A DNA stretch of 64,000 nt from Neckera pumila (Eukaryota; Streptophyta; Bryopsida; Hypnales; Neckeraceae): contig OZ018411.1 of assembly GCA_963969595.1 (NCBI GenBank), forward strand, positions 5,024,501-5,088,500, read 5' to 3'. The translations under genes and the position numbers were made by a program. Of the stretch, positions 11,215 through 22,770 are shown one piece after another; position 1 is the first letter of the stretch; the number at the start of each line of letters is the position of its first letter. The notes under the pieces were generated by a model that saw only the letters and a program-made list of their open reading frames with translations, was not told the origin of the DNA and searched no databases.

Positions 11215-11915
11215 CAATAATAATCACCAAATACGCACTTCTTTGCTTGATGTAGAGAGAGTGGTCCGCATGACTCTCTGTGTAGCCCTCCCTTGCTAAC
11301 AATGCATCAATATCCATGTATCATGCTCTTCCGGACTGCCTCAATCCGTAGATGGCCTTCTAGAGTTTACACTTGAGGTGTTCACGGCCTTCTTGAATAA
11401 AGCCCTTTGGCTGGTCCATGTAGATCACCTCCTTGACGTTTGGATTGAGAAATGTCGTGATGACGTCCATTTAGTACATCTCCAAGTCCATGGCTGCTCC
11501 TACCGTTGTCACGCATGGAATGGTGCAAAACTTGCCTACAGGAGCAAAGGTCTCATTGAAGTCCACTCCTTCTACTTGAGAATACCCTTTGGCCACTAAT
11601 CTCGCCTTGTGTGGCCTACAATGTGGCCAAAGGCATCTCTCTTGGTGCAAAACACCCACTTGCATCCAACACTTGCATCCACCCAAAGATCATATATGAG
11701 GCCTTGGACGTGCAACATAGCTTGTGCCATCTCCACAAGTTTGCAGTTGGCAAGCTCCGCCACACCATTTTATTGTGGAGTATAAGGGGCTCAAAGTTTG
11801 ATGTTGAATGCCATGATCCCTTGTAAAGGTCTCAAAGGCCTTGGACATGTATTCCCCTTTGTTGTCCGATCTCAACACTAATTACTTTCCGCCTTGATTC
11901 ATTCTCCACAATGGC
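11215..11915 (-). pseudogene. Copia integrase-RT fragment, decayed
   Basis: A minus-strand relic of a second, more diverged Copia element. The right part (11690-11878 and beyond) holds the end of the integrase core, with LRSDNKGEYMSKAFE. It is joined directly to the RT N-terminal region (11471-11686: ARLVAKGYSQVEGVDFNETFAPVG), so most of the integrase C-terminal part is deleted. Further RT sequence runs to about 11215 with stops. The fragment ends close to where the YVDD box would be, against the 5' end of the LINE. Confidence 0.8.
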
Positions 11916-12650
11916 CATACTAAGCATACCTCAAACTACGGCACAAACTTGAACATCACACAAATAAAATGATTTGAGCTTGAATATAGCGGCAGATAGC
12001 TTCAATTCTATCAAATCAAGATACAATATTTGCTAGACGTGGAAACAACACTCTATAATGAAGAATTGTAGATCAACAGGGAGTTTCAATTTGCATTTGA
12101 AGAGCCTTGATCAACTCTTCATCCTTGATCAGTGAGAAACAATCAATAAAATTTAACAAGCGGAGTTCAATTTTAGGCCTAAATGGGTATTAAAGACTTC
12201 TACACCAAATCTAGAATTAAACCAAAATTCCCATGAAACTTGGCTAAATCCTCCCATCGAACTTTCATTGCCACTCCATTGGATAAAGTTGCCTCCATAC
12301 AATGACTTCCAAAAGTAATTGGCCACCATATAAATTGCTTTCACAAATTGAGAAACTAGAATTATGAAGTGAAATTTGGACATGTTGTTGAACTAAAGGG
12401 ATTCTACCTTCAAGTGCAATTTCACTTAGAACGGATTATATTTAGACCTATTATTGTTTGAATGAAATTTCTATGTAAAAATAAATCTTTTGCGAAAAGT
12501 CAGAATATCTCATTTCTTTTTATATAAAGAATGTACATCTTGGCTGGAAGCACATGTTACAAGTTTCATGAATTTTGGATTTTTATTGATGGAAATCTTA
12601 TATTGATTGAAATTAGACCTCAAAAGTTTAACTTTTTTCATTTTTCACTC
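11916..12650. other. Intergenic, no gene recognised
   Basis: AT-rich DNA between the Copia relic and the TTAA-flanked element. I see no gene or repeat family member here. Confidence 0.45.
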
Positions 12651-13575
12651 TTAACCCCTAAAATACCAAGGCAATTTTTGCCTCCAAAACGATTGAAAAC
12701 TGCCATTTCTGCTGCAATCACTCCCTAAACAAATTTTTTTTTTTTTTTAGAATCTAACCGTAGGATCTTGAACTTCATTTGTCTTAGATCATGTGGTAAA
12801 AATTTCATGAAGTTTAATCGTACGGATTGGAAGATATTAGCATTTGAAGTTGGGAAAAGAAGTTTTCTAGAACTGTGGCCTACAATTTCAGATGACTTTG
12901 ACAGCCATTTGTGGATTTTTTTTGCACTACACACCATAAAGTTAAAATTTTTTGTGTTGCACATTTGAGTTGAGAGTTTGAGAAAAATATTTTAGAATGT
13001 CAAAACTTGATTTTCACATATAAAAAAATTGTTAAGTAGAAGTAGGTCCAAAATTGAACAAAACACTAAATCGTTAATAGCTCTAAGGTGGAATTAAAAC
13101 ACAATAATCCCAATGGTGGAATTGTTCTTGCAAACAAACTTTACCTTGACAAAAAAAAAAATTGAATTTTTTTGAAAATTGCATTCAGAAATGAATTCTA
13201 AAAGTGTTTTTTTTTATAGAAGCTTAGATTGTCCGAAAAACAAGATTTTCCATAACTTTCTTATATTGAGTCTAAATAGAATGAATCAAAGCTTCAAATG
13301 TAGACAAAAACATGATCTTTGAGGAAAAAAATTTGAAAAAAAAAATTCAATTTTTTGAAGTTTTTTTTTTGCCCGGCGACCTGCTTTTTTGGCTTCGGGT
13401 GGCATAACTTTTGCTCCCAGGCACCGATTGAAAAAAAAATTACATTTTTAGAAAGTTAATGTGATTTCTTATCTTCAAAAAAAGTTTCAAAAAATCAGGT
13501 CAAAATTTCAAGTTGCACAAGCCTATCCAAAATCCCAAGTATCCCCTGAGGGGACTTTGGTAGTTTAGGGGTTAA
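12651..13575 (+). mobile_element. TTAA-flanked piggyBac-like non-autonomous element, copy A
   Basis: The element proper is 12655-13571 (917 bp), flanked by TTAA at 12651-12654 and 13572-13575. The left end is CCCCTAAAATACCAAGG. The right end in reverse complement is CCCCTAAACTACCAAAG. No coding potential. A strong hairpin (TCCCC TGA GGGGA) lies just inside the right end. The same family occurs at 24697-25913, 41396-42318, 52139-53064 and, as a half copy, at 27259-27557. Confidence 0.75.
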
Positions 13576-13860
13576 ATTGGAAAAAAAATAAAAAAACAAA
13601 AATAACAACAAATAATAATATGTATCAAAAACATATTTTTTTGCAATTTATGGAGTGAAAAATATAAAAGCCAAAATTTTGAGGTCAAAATTCAGTTAAT
13701 AAGATTTTCATCAATAAAAATCCAAAATTCATGAAACTTGTAACATATGATTCTAGTCAAGATGTACATTCATCCTATAAAAAAATTGAGACATTTTGAC
13801 TTTTCACAAAAAGTTTATTCTGATATAGAAATTTCATTCAAATATAACAATAGTATAGTA

Positions 13861-14557
13861 CTAGTGTGACCCTGTGCCGTTGGCTCAATTTTCATCTACT
13901 CTCGGTTCCACTCCTGGTTCTACTTTCGATTCTACTCCCAGTTCTACTCCCGGTTCCACTCCCAATACCAAGAACGCCACCAAAATCAAAGTAAAAGTAA
14001 TTTTCTAATTTTTCAATCAATGAATACTTTGAAATTCAATAACTTTTGCACCACCGCTCCAAACGCCACAAAACCAAGCCGGTGCACCCCTCCTCGACGA
14101 GAGCTTTCCGACGGTACCAAGCACGCGGCCGGGGGACACACGGTCAGGAAGTTGTCCATGCTACAAACAAAACAAAAAAAAACAAAACAAAAAAACAAAA
14201 AAACAAACAGCCTCATTTAAGGTATTGACTAGTGTGACCCTGTGCCGTTGGCCCAATTTTCATCTACTCCTGGTTCTACTTCTGATTCTACTCCCGGTTC
14301 TAATCCCGGTTCCACTCCCAGTACCAAGAATGCCACCAAAATCAAAGTAAAAGTAATTTTCTAATTTTTTAATCAATAAATACTTTAAAATTCAATAACT
14401 TTTGCACCACCGCTCCAAACGCCACGAAACCAAGCCGGTGCACCCCTCCTCGGCGAGAGCTTTCCAACGGTACCAAGCATGCGGCCGGGGGACGCACGGT
14501 CAAGAAGTTGTCCACGCTACAAACAAAACAAACAAACAGCCTCATTTAAGGTATTGA
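13861..14557 (+). repeat. Tandem duplication of a 330-370 bp repeat upstream of the SRP receptor gene
   Basis: Two head-to-tail units, 13861-14228 and 14229-14557, each run from CTAGTGTGACCCTGTGCCG to CTCATTTAAGGTATTGA. Each contains a CGGTTCTACTCC array, a GC-rich core (GACGGTACCAAGC, GGCCGGGGGAC) and an A/C-rich run. The length difference is mainly in the AAACAAAA tract. The array ends 258 bp before the SRP receptor beta start codon. Confidence 0.85.
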
Positions 14558-14814
14558 TTCCATAACCGAGCGCAATTTAGTCACTTTGCGGATCGCTGAT
14601 GAGCACCCTTGTCTAACCCCGCCCGACGTCGAGTGACGCCAAGGCGCGGCAACTGGGTGCACTTGCCGCGCAGCACTGCATCTCAACCTCAAAACCCCAG
14701 TCGGGGCGAGCGCGGGCTTTCCTCTTCTCTCGCGGATCGTGGCGGGAGACCGACTCTGGGCGCTGCGTGCGAGCGAGAGATTGTAGTGCTGCGACTACCG
14801 ACGCGCATCGAGCT

Positions 14815-16786
14815 ATGGAGGGTGAGGAAGAGGCCCAGCCCTTTATTGCCATGCCGCCATGGCTATCGACGGAGTGGCAAAAGCTCCAGCACGAGGTTCC
14901 TCGGCTTGTCATCACCATCGCCGTGCTCGTGGTCACACTCCTGTTCCTCTCTATCGGTACTTTTTTCGCTCTCGTGCTTGGTCCGGTGGGAATGAATCCC
15001 GCCGGGTGGTGTTTACTTTTTCTCTGTCATGCTGTGCCGGTGAGTGGAGAGGAGGGCGGCGCGAGAGATGCGGTCGGGTTTCAGCTCCCTTGGGGAGCTA
15101 TGTTAGGTTTTGTAGAATGAGTTATACGCGAGCTTGATGAATGGACTGAGGCGTCTATTTCTTCTGCCGCAGTTACGCAGTTTGCATTCAAGCGGAAGAA
15201 GTCGAAAACGGTTCTATTGGTGGGGTTGAATGGCGCTGGAAAGACTGCCCTCTTCTACCAGGTAATTGTTATCTTCCTCTCTTCACTAGGAATAACCGAG
15301 TTCAAATAAAAATTGACCTGATATTTTTCTTAGACTCCGATCCTGTAGCCAACGTATTTTTAGTAGAGGGGATGGATGATGACTCGATGTGATCTTTGAA
15401 GCTAAAACTTCCGTTTACGCTGATTTGATTGTTAACTACGGAATGGCGCAGTTAAAGGACGGGACAACTCATCAAGGGGCTGTCACATCAATGGAACCCA
15501 ACGAGGGCACATTTGTTTTACATTCGGAGACCACAAAGGTATGTCTGCTCGTAGCTTAGTTCAGCTGCGTTTTTTCGTTGGCCTTCTAATGGGGATACGT
15601 CGGACACGCTGAACCCTTGCTCCTGCATTAGAATTTTTGTAGTTCTGGATAGTGACGAGTGCAGTGAGTTGTAGCATTGACCCATCGACTTTTTTTTGTG
15701 CGGAGTTTGTATTCCTCTGTACGCTGAATCTTCTGGTCTTTGTGTTCGTTTTTTCGAATGAGGAAAGCTGAGGTGAGGCAAGAAATTCCAAAGTCAAGCC
15801 GTTCTCCACATCTGGTTGTCTCTTTCCGCTGAAATATGACTTACCTTTTTTTCACTTTCCCTACAGAAGGGGAGCATAAAACCTGTACACATTGTAGACG
15901 TTCCAGGGCATCCTAAGCTGAGGCCTCAGTTGGAAGAGCTTTTACCAAAGGCGTGTTGCCTTGTCTTCCTGATTGACGCCCTTGATTTCATGCCTCATAA
16001 GGAAGCTGCAGCAGAGTACGTAACAACGTCTTTTCCCAAGTTCTGACCATCATCTGACGCTTCATAAGTTCATGAACATAGCTTTCCATGGTCTAGATCA
16101 TTCAAAATTTCCTAGTTGTGGATTATCTGGCTAACCTGGAGGTTGAATGTGAGGTTGCGGTGCTGGCATAAGCTTGGGAATACACATCATTTTCTTTTGC
16201 CTGTACTTAGTTGAGTGCAACGTTCCCTTTTTATTGCCCAGCTGATTTGGAAGTTTTGGAATATGAATAGGTATTTGTATGACATCCTTACAAATAAAGA
16301 AGTAGTGAGGAGAAAGGTTCCATTATTGTTGACTTGCAACAAAATGGACAAAGTCACTGCTCACTCTTCTAACTTCATTCGGGGGCAGCTGGAGAAGGAA
16401 CTGTAAGTGCCATTATCACTTCACCGAACTCGTTTGTTTATTAGGACTTAAAACAACCTATCGGATTGCTCACTATCCTTTCATTTATTTGAGAGTTAGC
16501 ATGTACTGAAGCTGCCGTAGGCCTCGAGTGCACTCATTTTTGGATCTTTCATTGAATGAAGAACAAGTAGGCCTGATATTTATGGTGTCACAGGAATAAA
16601 CTTCGGAAGTCAAGGATCGCTATTTCAGCTGCCGATGTTTCCAGTGAAATCTACTTGGGAGTGGAAGGCGATATCCCTTTCAATTTCACCCAATGTAGCA
16701 ACAAAGTCACAATCGCTGAAATCTCAGCTCTTGGGGGAACTGTGGAGCAGGTGGAGCAGTTTATTCGGGAGCATGTGAAACAATGA
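14815..16786 (+). CDS. SRPRB: Signal recognition particle receptor subunit beta
   Basis: A small membrane-anchored GTPase that tethers SRP receptor alpha to the ER membrane for co-translational targeting. Six exons: 14815-14956, 15173-15261, 15452-15538, 15867-16015, 16271-16402 and 16594-16786. All are GT-AG with matching phases, giving 263 residues, close to plant SR-beta length. A membrane segment covers about residues 30-47. GTPase motifs are G1 GLNGAGKT (65-72), G3 DVPG (117-120), G4 NKMD (179-182) and a G5-like SAAD (211-214). The stretch SMEPNEGTFVLHSE in exon 3 is nearly identical to the Arabidopsis protein as I recall it. The first donor could instead be at 14981, in the same phase, adding eight residues to the membrane segment; I prefer GTACTT at 14957. 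The GC-rich 5' leader begins near 14580. Confidence 0.95.
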
Positions 16787-17152
16787 GAATTTTATGGGTT
16801 GATGATGTTGATGTGTTAGTAGCAATGGAAACATCCTCCACACGTAGACCCTGGTGAATTATGAGATGGCCCCTTCAAATATTGGGCTTAGTCGGCTGGT
16901 CTTTGACTAAAGACTGGCACCAGCTGTAGATTTGTGCTTATTGAACACTAGTTGCTAGGTTGTTCTTATCATTCTTATTTTCCTGCTTTGGAAAGTTGAA
17001 TTGGTACTGTTTGCGAGCTTTAGATCTGATAGTTACGGCTTGAGAAGTTTATATTTTCCCAAAACAAGAATTCTCTGTACTCTTTGTGTACCATTTGTTA
17101 AAAGAAACAGATATTTTTTCCTCATGAGCATGAAGGCATTATTTCCTATTAT

Positions 17153-17618
17153 GTGGTTGACCAAGCCAAAATTGTATCAACTCTAGTTCAAAACTTGATT
17201 TACAAAAATGAGGTCATGGATGTTAAGAAAACAAAAATTTCAAAAAATCACCATGTCAAGAGAACCTCCTTACAAGTCCATTCCAACCAATTTTACTGAC
17301 AATGATAAAATTTTGCTTGTAATTGAATTTAGAAGGAATGTTGAAACTTGTTGTTCAAAATTTATAGAAAAGTATTGGTGATAGCATTGGTGAATCTAAT
17401 TGTATGGACAAAGTCTAAAATAAAATCTACAACTTTTATTTGTACATCACTTCCAAAATATTCTTTTAAATAATACATTGTGACAATTTTTCTCAAATTG
17501 CAGATTCTAGAGAAGACTCTGAGCATTTAGGGATAAAGTGGCTTTGTAACATCTTAAACTTGTCAAAATTACTAGCCCTTATGTAGAATTTTCAAGTCTT
17601 GCACTTTAACAATCCTTT

Positions 17619-17671
<53 letters not shown>
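17153..17671 (+). repeat. Dispersed repeat R1 ending in a (TA)n tract
   Basis: About 520 bp starting GTGGTTGACCAAGCCAAAATT and ending in the (TA)n run 17621-17671. It matches 43332-43818 over its length and ends in a TA microsatellite at the same place. Sequences beyond the TA tract differ. No coding capacity. Confidence 0.7.
17621..17671. repeat. (TA)n microsatellite
   Basis: About 25 uninterrupted TA units at the right end of repeat R1, followed by TACATACATA. Confidence 0.95.
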
Positions 17672-17676
<5 letters not shown>

Positions 17677-19280
17677 CATAGCACTTATGTATACAGTGCC
17701 TTAGCATAGGTGATTGCACAAAACACATGTACTATTTTATGTCACATGTTGCGTGATGATTACTTTTTTGGCCATAACTTTTGAATTATGGCTTTAAATG
17801 ACTCAAAATTCAAAAATGAGAAACTCATGACTATTATACACCTTATCTAATTTTTTGGAATTTTTCAAAAATGTTTTACTATCCAAAATAGCCCCCAATA
17901 TTATATCACACTTGCCAATTTGGAGTGTTTCAGTATTATTTAGTATCCTAAAAAATGAATTTGGAGGGGATAATTTGCTAGTAGACTTTTAGCTACTACG
18001 CTAGGGATTTCTAAGAATATTTAATTATATGTTGTATAGAAGTCTACAAAGTGAGCCTCTTTCTTTTTGCATTTTGAAACATATAAAAAATTATTTTGGT
18101 AGTTTTTTTTGGTGAATGACCATCTCCATAGAGTTGCTACAAATCATTTTCTTTATTTAATGTTTTTTCTATTTTTTATAAGTTAAAACATTGAAATATC
18201 TATCTTCTTGAGATTTGGCACTTTTCTAGTTCTCCTTTTTAGAGAATTTTTTATGAACCTCCTTCAATGGTAACTTTCATCTTAAATGTACATATACTGT
18301 ATTTATTTTTAAATTTTTTAAATTAAATTTTTTTTTTTCTAATTTTAAAGTATTTTCAAAAAAATCATGAGTACTATTACAAAATGTAACAAATAGTATA
18401 GGTGTTTCATGCAATCACTTTGTATGTATGATATATGTATATATATAGTGCATTTTTTATGTGTGTATGTAGTCAATGTTCAAAAGAAATGTTCCTGTTC
18501 TTTTATTGGTTTGGTATCATTGGTGTTTCATGTTTAAGCACCTAAAATTATAGATTGCAAAGGGTTATTCTCTTAAGTACATGAAATGATTGAAATTACT
18601 TTTGTCATTAATTAAGATATAAATTTGAAGGACTTTCATGCTTGCAAAGTTTTATTGGAAATAAATAGAAAAAAATAGACATAGATGTGATTAATTTTTA
18701 GGTATAAAGAGTGGTTCAATTCTTTGGTAGTAAGGAATTGGTTAGAATATTAGGCATTTTTTTTCCTTAGATCTTTGATGTTAAGGTTGTGCTTGACCAT
18801 AATAATATTGATCCTTCAAGCTAGCGGAAAATGATTATCTATGTCTTGGTAGGTGAAATTTGTATAGTTTGCCCATGTGGAGCTCTTTCATTGCAAATAT
18901 AGATAGTTTAAGGGGTTGTGCAGTTACAAGATTTATTTGAATATAAGAGTGGGCCGTTGACAACGTTTGCACAAATTTGATGCAATAAGCATGGCTTGAG
19001 ACATGAAATGAAATGTAAATGGCATTTTCAACTTTCATGATTTGCATCATGAATTGTCATCTCTCATTTAGTCTATGGAATCAAAGCAAGAGTATTGAGT
19101 TGCAAGGCACGGTTTTTGCTATTAGATTTTTTACAATAACTCTCATCTCCTACCTAATGAAGAGCTCTCTTGCTCATAGCTTGAATTGTAGTCCACTCTA
19201 AGGTGAAATCAGCCTATGACTGGCTTGCCTTATTGACATTATTGGAAAAATTTAATTTTTTTTCCATATAAAGACAAACC
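17672..19280. other. Intergenic, no gene recognised
   Basis: AT-rich DNA with short open frames only. No domain, RNA gene or transposon terminus was recognised. Confidence 0.45.
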
Positions 19281-19610
19281 TGAAAAATAGAGAAAATAAT
19301 TGAGATTTTTTTATTTTGACAAAGTATGAATTTGTTATGAATTTTTGAAGTATCCTGCCCAATTAGCCCAAAAGAGTCTCCAGACGATCCCAAAACCACC
19401 CAATAGTATATCCATGATGGTCTTACCACCTAAAGCAATTACAATGTTTCACAATATGGCCTTAATATTCTCTAACATGGCCATGACATAAAGGAATTAA
19501 AAAATTATTTTTTGCAATGAATTTACACTCAAAAGGTAAAAATTCCTATTGCAGTCATTAATAACTCTTCCGCTATCTTTCAAAGCATTGATTGTGGCTA
19601 CTAACTCAAC
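19281..19610 (+). repeat. Dispersed repeat R2, first copy
   Basis: Shares with 40160-40450 a collinear series of landmarks: TTTGACAAAGTATGAATTTG, GCCCAAAAGAGTCT, TTCTCTAACATGG or TTTTCTAACATGG, AATGAATTT and TTCCTA. Diverged and non-coding. Confidence 0.55.
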
Positions 19611-19804
19611 CTAATTAACTCAAATCTCATTTATTGCCAAATTTTTTTAAAGAGCTAATGTAAGATTATAACTAGTCATTTTCTAGATATTTATATTGGA
19701 CAGCACAATCGAATTAAATCATTGGTTGCAAGAGCAGCACAAGCCCTAACCTTGCACGGCCAGACAATGGTGAAAGGGTATTTGAGAAGCATTATAAAGT
19801 TGAA

Positions 19805-21198
19805 GTGGCACAGTGGCATAGTGCTAATGGTGGCATTGGCGTTCAACTTCAACAATCCATTCAATTTTCTAAAATTCGCAATCAAAGAGCAAAGGTGGAT
19901 TTATCTTTAAATAGCCTTCTAGATTTTAGAGAAGATCCTATTTTTCCTATTGAAAATGAGGGAGGGGAGTCCACTTCGCCCTCATCAAGTTGTCTAGGAC
20001 CACTTCCAATCGAATCACCTTCAGCAGAACCAGTTTCCATTATCCCCACTTCAATTTCTCGAGTTTATTTTAGAGCGAGCCATGATGTACCGATTCAACT
20101 TGGTAGTGCACCTTTGAGTTCTGATACCATACTTGTCAAACTTTGTAATACACCTATTACATTGATTCCAACTTCAAGCCCAGCTTTGACTGCTATAGAC
20201 ACATTGGTTACTGCAAGTCCAAATGCAAATCCAATTTCAAGTTTGGAGAATTTGTTAGGCAATACACCTTCAACTCTTGTACAGTCATTATCAACTTTAC
20301 CTTGCAGTACACCTTTGGCTACTTTTTCATCACTTGTTGAGGAGGAAATTAGGTTTTGGTTGCAATACAACTTTGATGATGAAGGTGATAATGACTCTTT
20401 AGAATTTGGTAGAATTGCAGAAGCACCACAAGGGACCAAATTTGCCATGCAAAAGAACTTGGCTTCGCTCCGAAGGGAGAATGCTATCTTGAGGGACTCT
20501 TTAGCAGTTTCACAGCAACAAGCCTCATTACAAGAACAAGTTGTTCATCAAAAGCAAGCGGCTCATAACAACAACAAGTTAGATACCATCAACAATCTAC
20601 ATCAATATATCATGAATCATCAAGAAACCATCCATTGTTTTTTCAACAACAGAATGCTTCAACAACATGCTTCAAATGCTTACCATTACCCATACATGGT
20701 GAGTAAATTTAGTTTTTCATTTATTCTTTTTGGCATTTATGGTTATTGTTTTTAATTCATGATTATCATTACATTGATTTATAATGTGGTGTGTAAATGT
20801 GCAAGGCTCTGTTGGACAGGATCCAAATGGTTACTGTTACCCATATATGGTGAGTAAATTTAGTTTTTCATTTATTTTTTTCGGTGTTTATGGTTATTTT
20901 TTTTTAATTCATGGTGATCATTATATTGATTTATAATGTGGTGTGTAAATGTGCAAGGCTCTGTTGGACATGATCCAAATGGTTATTATTACCCATACAT
21001 AGTGAGTACATTTAGTTTTTTCATTTATTCCTTTTGGTGTTTATGATTCTTGTTTTTGATTCATGGTGATCAATTTGTTGATTTCTAATGTAGTGTGCAA
21101 ATGTGCAGGGCTTTGTTAGACAAGATCCAATCCAAAATCAAAACATTCAGTTTTTGCCTCTCCAAATTCTACGATCGGGTTTGTTCCCTAATTTATAG
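19805..21198 (+). CDS. Uncharacterised Ser/Thr/Pro-rich coiled-coil protein, at least two exons
   Basis: I do not recognise this protein. A long open exon (19805-20698; earlier exons are possible) begins MAQWHSANGG. It has a Ser/Thr/Pro-rich low-complexity middle (residues about 55-185) and an acidic patch (FDDEGDNDSLEFG). A short predicted coiled coil rich in Gln and Leu follows (about 215-255), then a tail ending NAYHYPYM. The exon closes with a good donor (GTGAGTAA at 20699). A terminal exon 21109-21198 starts after TGTGCAG, stays in frame, repeats the DP motif of the intervening units and ends in TAG. Between them lie two 45-nt exon-like copies whose acceptors read CAA instead of CAG. Reading length and splice phase argue for a real gene, but its function is unknown and a transposon origin is not excluded. 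Confidence 0.5.
20699..21108 (+). repeat. Tandem array of 152-bp intron-exon units
   Basis: Units of about 151-152 bp each contain GTGAGTA followed by TTTAGTTTTTCATTTATT, an AT-rich stretch, TGTAAATGTGCA and then a 45-nt exon-like block (20805-20849 and 20957-21001). Each block keeps the frame and encodes GSVGxDPNGYxYPYM or its I-ending variant. The last unit leads to the terminal exon at 21109. Confidence 0.8.
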
Positions 21199-21635
21199 CA
21201 TTCATTTTGAAACATGCAACCTCATATTGCTCCTCAATTTTAATAGGTAGAAACCTTCATTTCTTAGTTTACTACCACAATTTCAATCACTTTCTATTGT
21301 CTCTATATATAAAAACACTATATAGGGGGTACATAAGGTAATAGGAACCACAAAAGGTGTCACACTTCCTTTTTTTAAGCTTTGATTGCAAATAATTTTA
21401 ATTGATTTTTGGATTTTTAAAAAAAATTACACGAATGTATTCAATATTGTATGTAAATTCTTGAAGATGAGTTACGTCCATATATAGAAATGTATATGTA
21501 TTCAAAAAGGACAAAAATGTGGATGTCACGCTTGCTTTTTGTGCTAAATAGTTCTTAATTGGATGACTACTGTGACATTTTGGATGAATACGTGATTGGC
21601 GCCTTTACAAATACATTCAAATTCAAATTTGGAAT
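21199..21635. other. Downstream of the coiled-coil gene, no gene recognised
   Basis: Probably the 3' untranslated and intergenic DNA of the gene ending at 21198. It contains A-rich and T-rich runs but no recognisable element. Confidence 0.4.
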
Positions 21636-21870
21636 CAGGGTGTAGCCGTTTCTCTCAATTGAGTCTGACGCTCTTTCAATGATTAGGGTAACGGTTTGTG
21701 TTTAGGGTGTAGCTGTTTCTCTCCTCGCCGAGGGCGATGCTTTTTTAGTTATTAGGATTACAGTTTGTGGTTCATGATTAGCTGTTTCTCTTCTCGCTGA
21801 GTCTTGGCGCTCTTTCAGTGATGAGGGTTTTAGTTTGTGTTCAAGGTTAGCCGTTTCTGTGCGTTGAACC
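21636..21870 (+). repeat. Degenerate 68-bp tandem repeat
   Basis: Four units carry AGC(C/T)GTTTCTCT at 21644, 21711, 21779 and 21849. Each of the first three is followed by a GAGTC or GAG motif, GCTCTTTCA or similar, and GGTTTGTG or AGTTTGTG. Diverged, no reading frame kept. Confidence 0.6.
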
Positions 21871-22770
21871 ATAGTGCTCTTCCCTTCTTACCAAGTTTTC
21901 TAGAGCACAAATGTTAGAATTTTGAACTACTGTGGTTAAGGTTTGCTGCAACTACATTGAAGTGGAGGGTTTTTGAAATTAGAGCATTGTTGAGCCCTAA
22001 AGGATTTTTAACTGCATGTAGTTGGGGAGAACTTTCACGCGGAGAAGGGCTTGCCATGGTCGTTGAACGGCACCAACGCATCAGGTGCGGTTCAAGTTTC
22101 CAAATTGTGCCTGCAGATGTGGTGGTTGAACTTGGATTTTCATGTCCAACTCAATAGGAAGTGCGTCGTTGCAATAGGGTTTGTCATTGGAGGATCTTGA
22201 ATGCATTCAAAGCTACGTTTGGTTGGAGAATTTAGGTGCGTTTTAGGGTTTTGGTCATGATGCTTGTTTGTTGTGCATTGCCATTGTTGCGCTGCTATCC
22301 ACTACTTTTGTTTTTTGTAGTGCTCTTATGGCAGTTATTCCAAGCTCAGCTGAGACCTCATTGGGATGGATCATTTTGTCAAAGATTTGTCCATTAGGAC
22401 AAAGCTAGTGACCGTATTTCACAGTGTGTTCCAAACTCAAAGTTCTTGTGTGAGATGTGATTTTTGCTTCTTTGTACCTTGATTTTTGCACTTTGTCTTC
22501 AGAAGTACTTAGGACCATATGCTCGATTTTTGCGTTGTGTCTCTTTGGATGTATTTAGGGTATGCTTTGTGTCTTTCCAGGTTTAGGATGGAAATACTGA
22601 TGTAGTCTTCTTCAATGGGTGCATTTCCAGAACTCGGCTGTCAAAATGGCTGAACCTCAAATTGTCAGGGGACCCGTAGAGAAGACGCTTACTAGGCTTA
22701 GTCCGTAGAGAAGCGAAAGGCTTCTGTACGTGAGCGAACACGGCAATGTTGAGCTAGAGATAAGGTAGGT

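Noticed and set aside
14609..14995. 128-codon open frame in the SRP receptor 5' region
   Set aside because: It overlaps exon 1 in another frame and is explained by its GC-rich composition.
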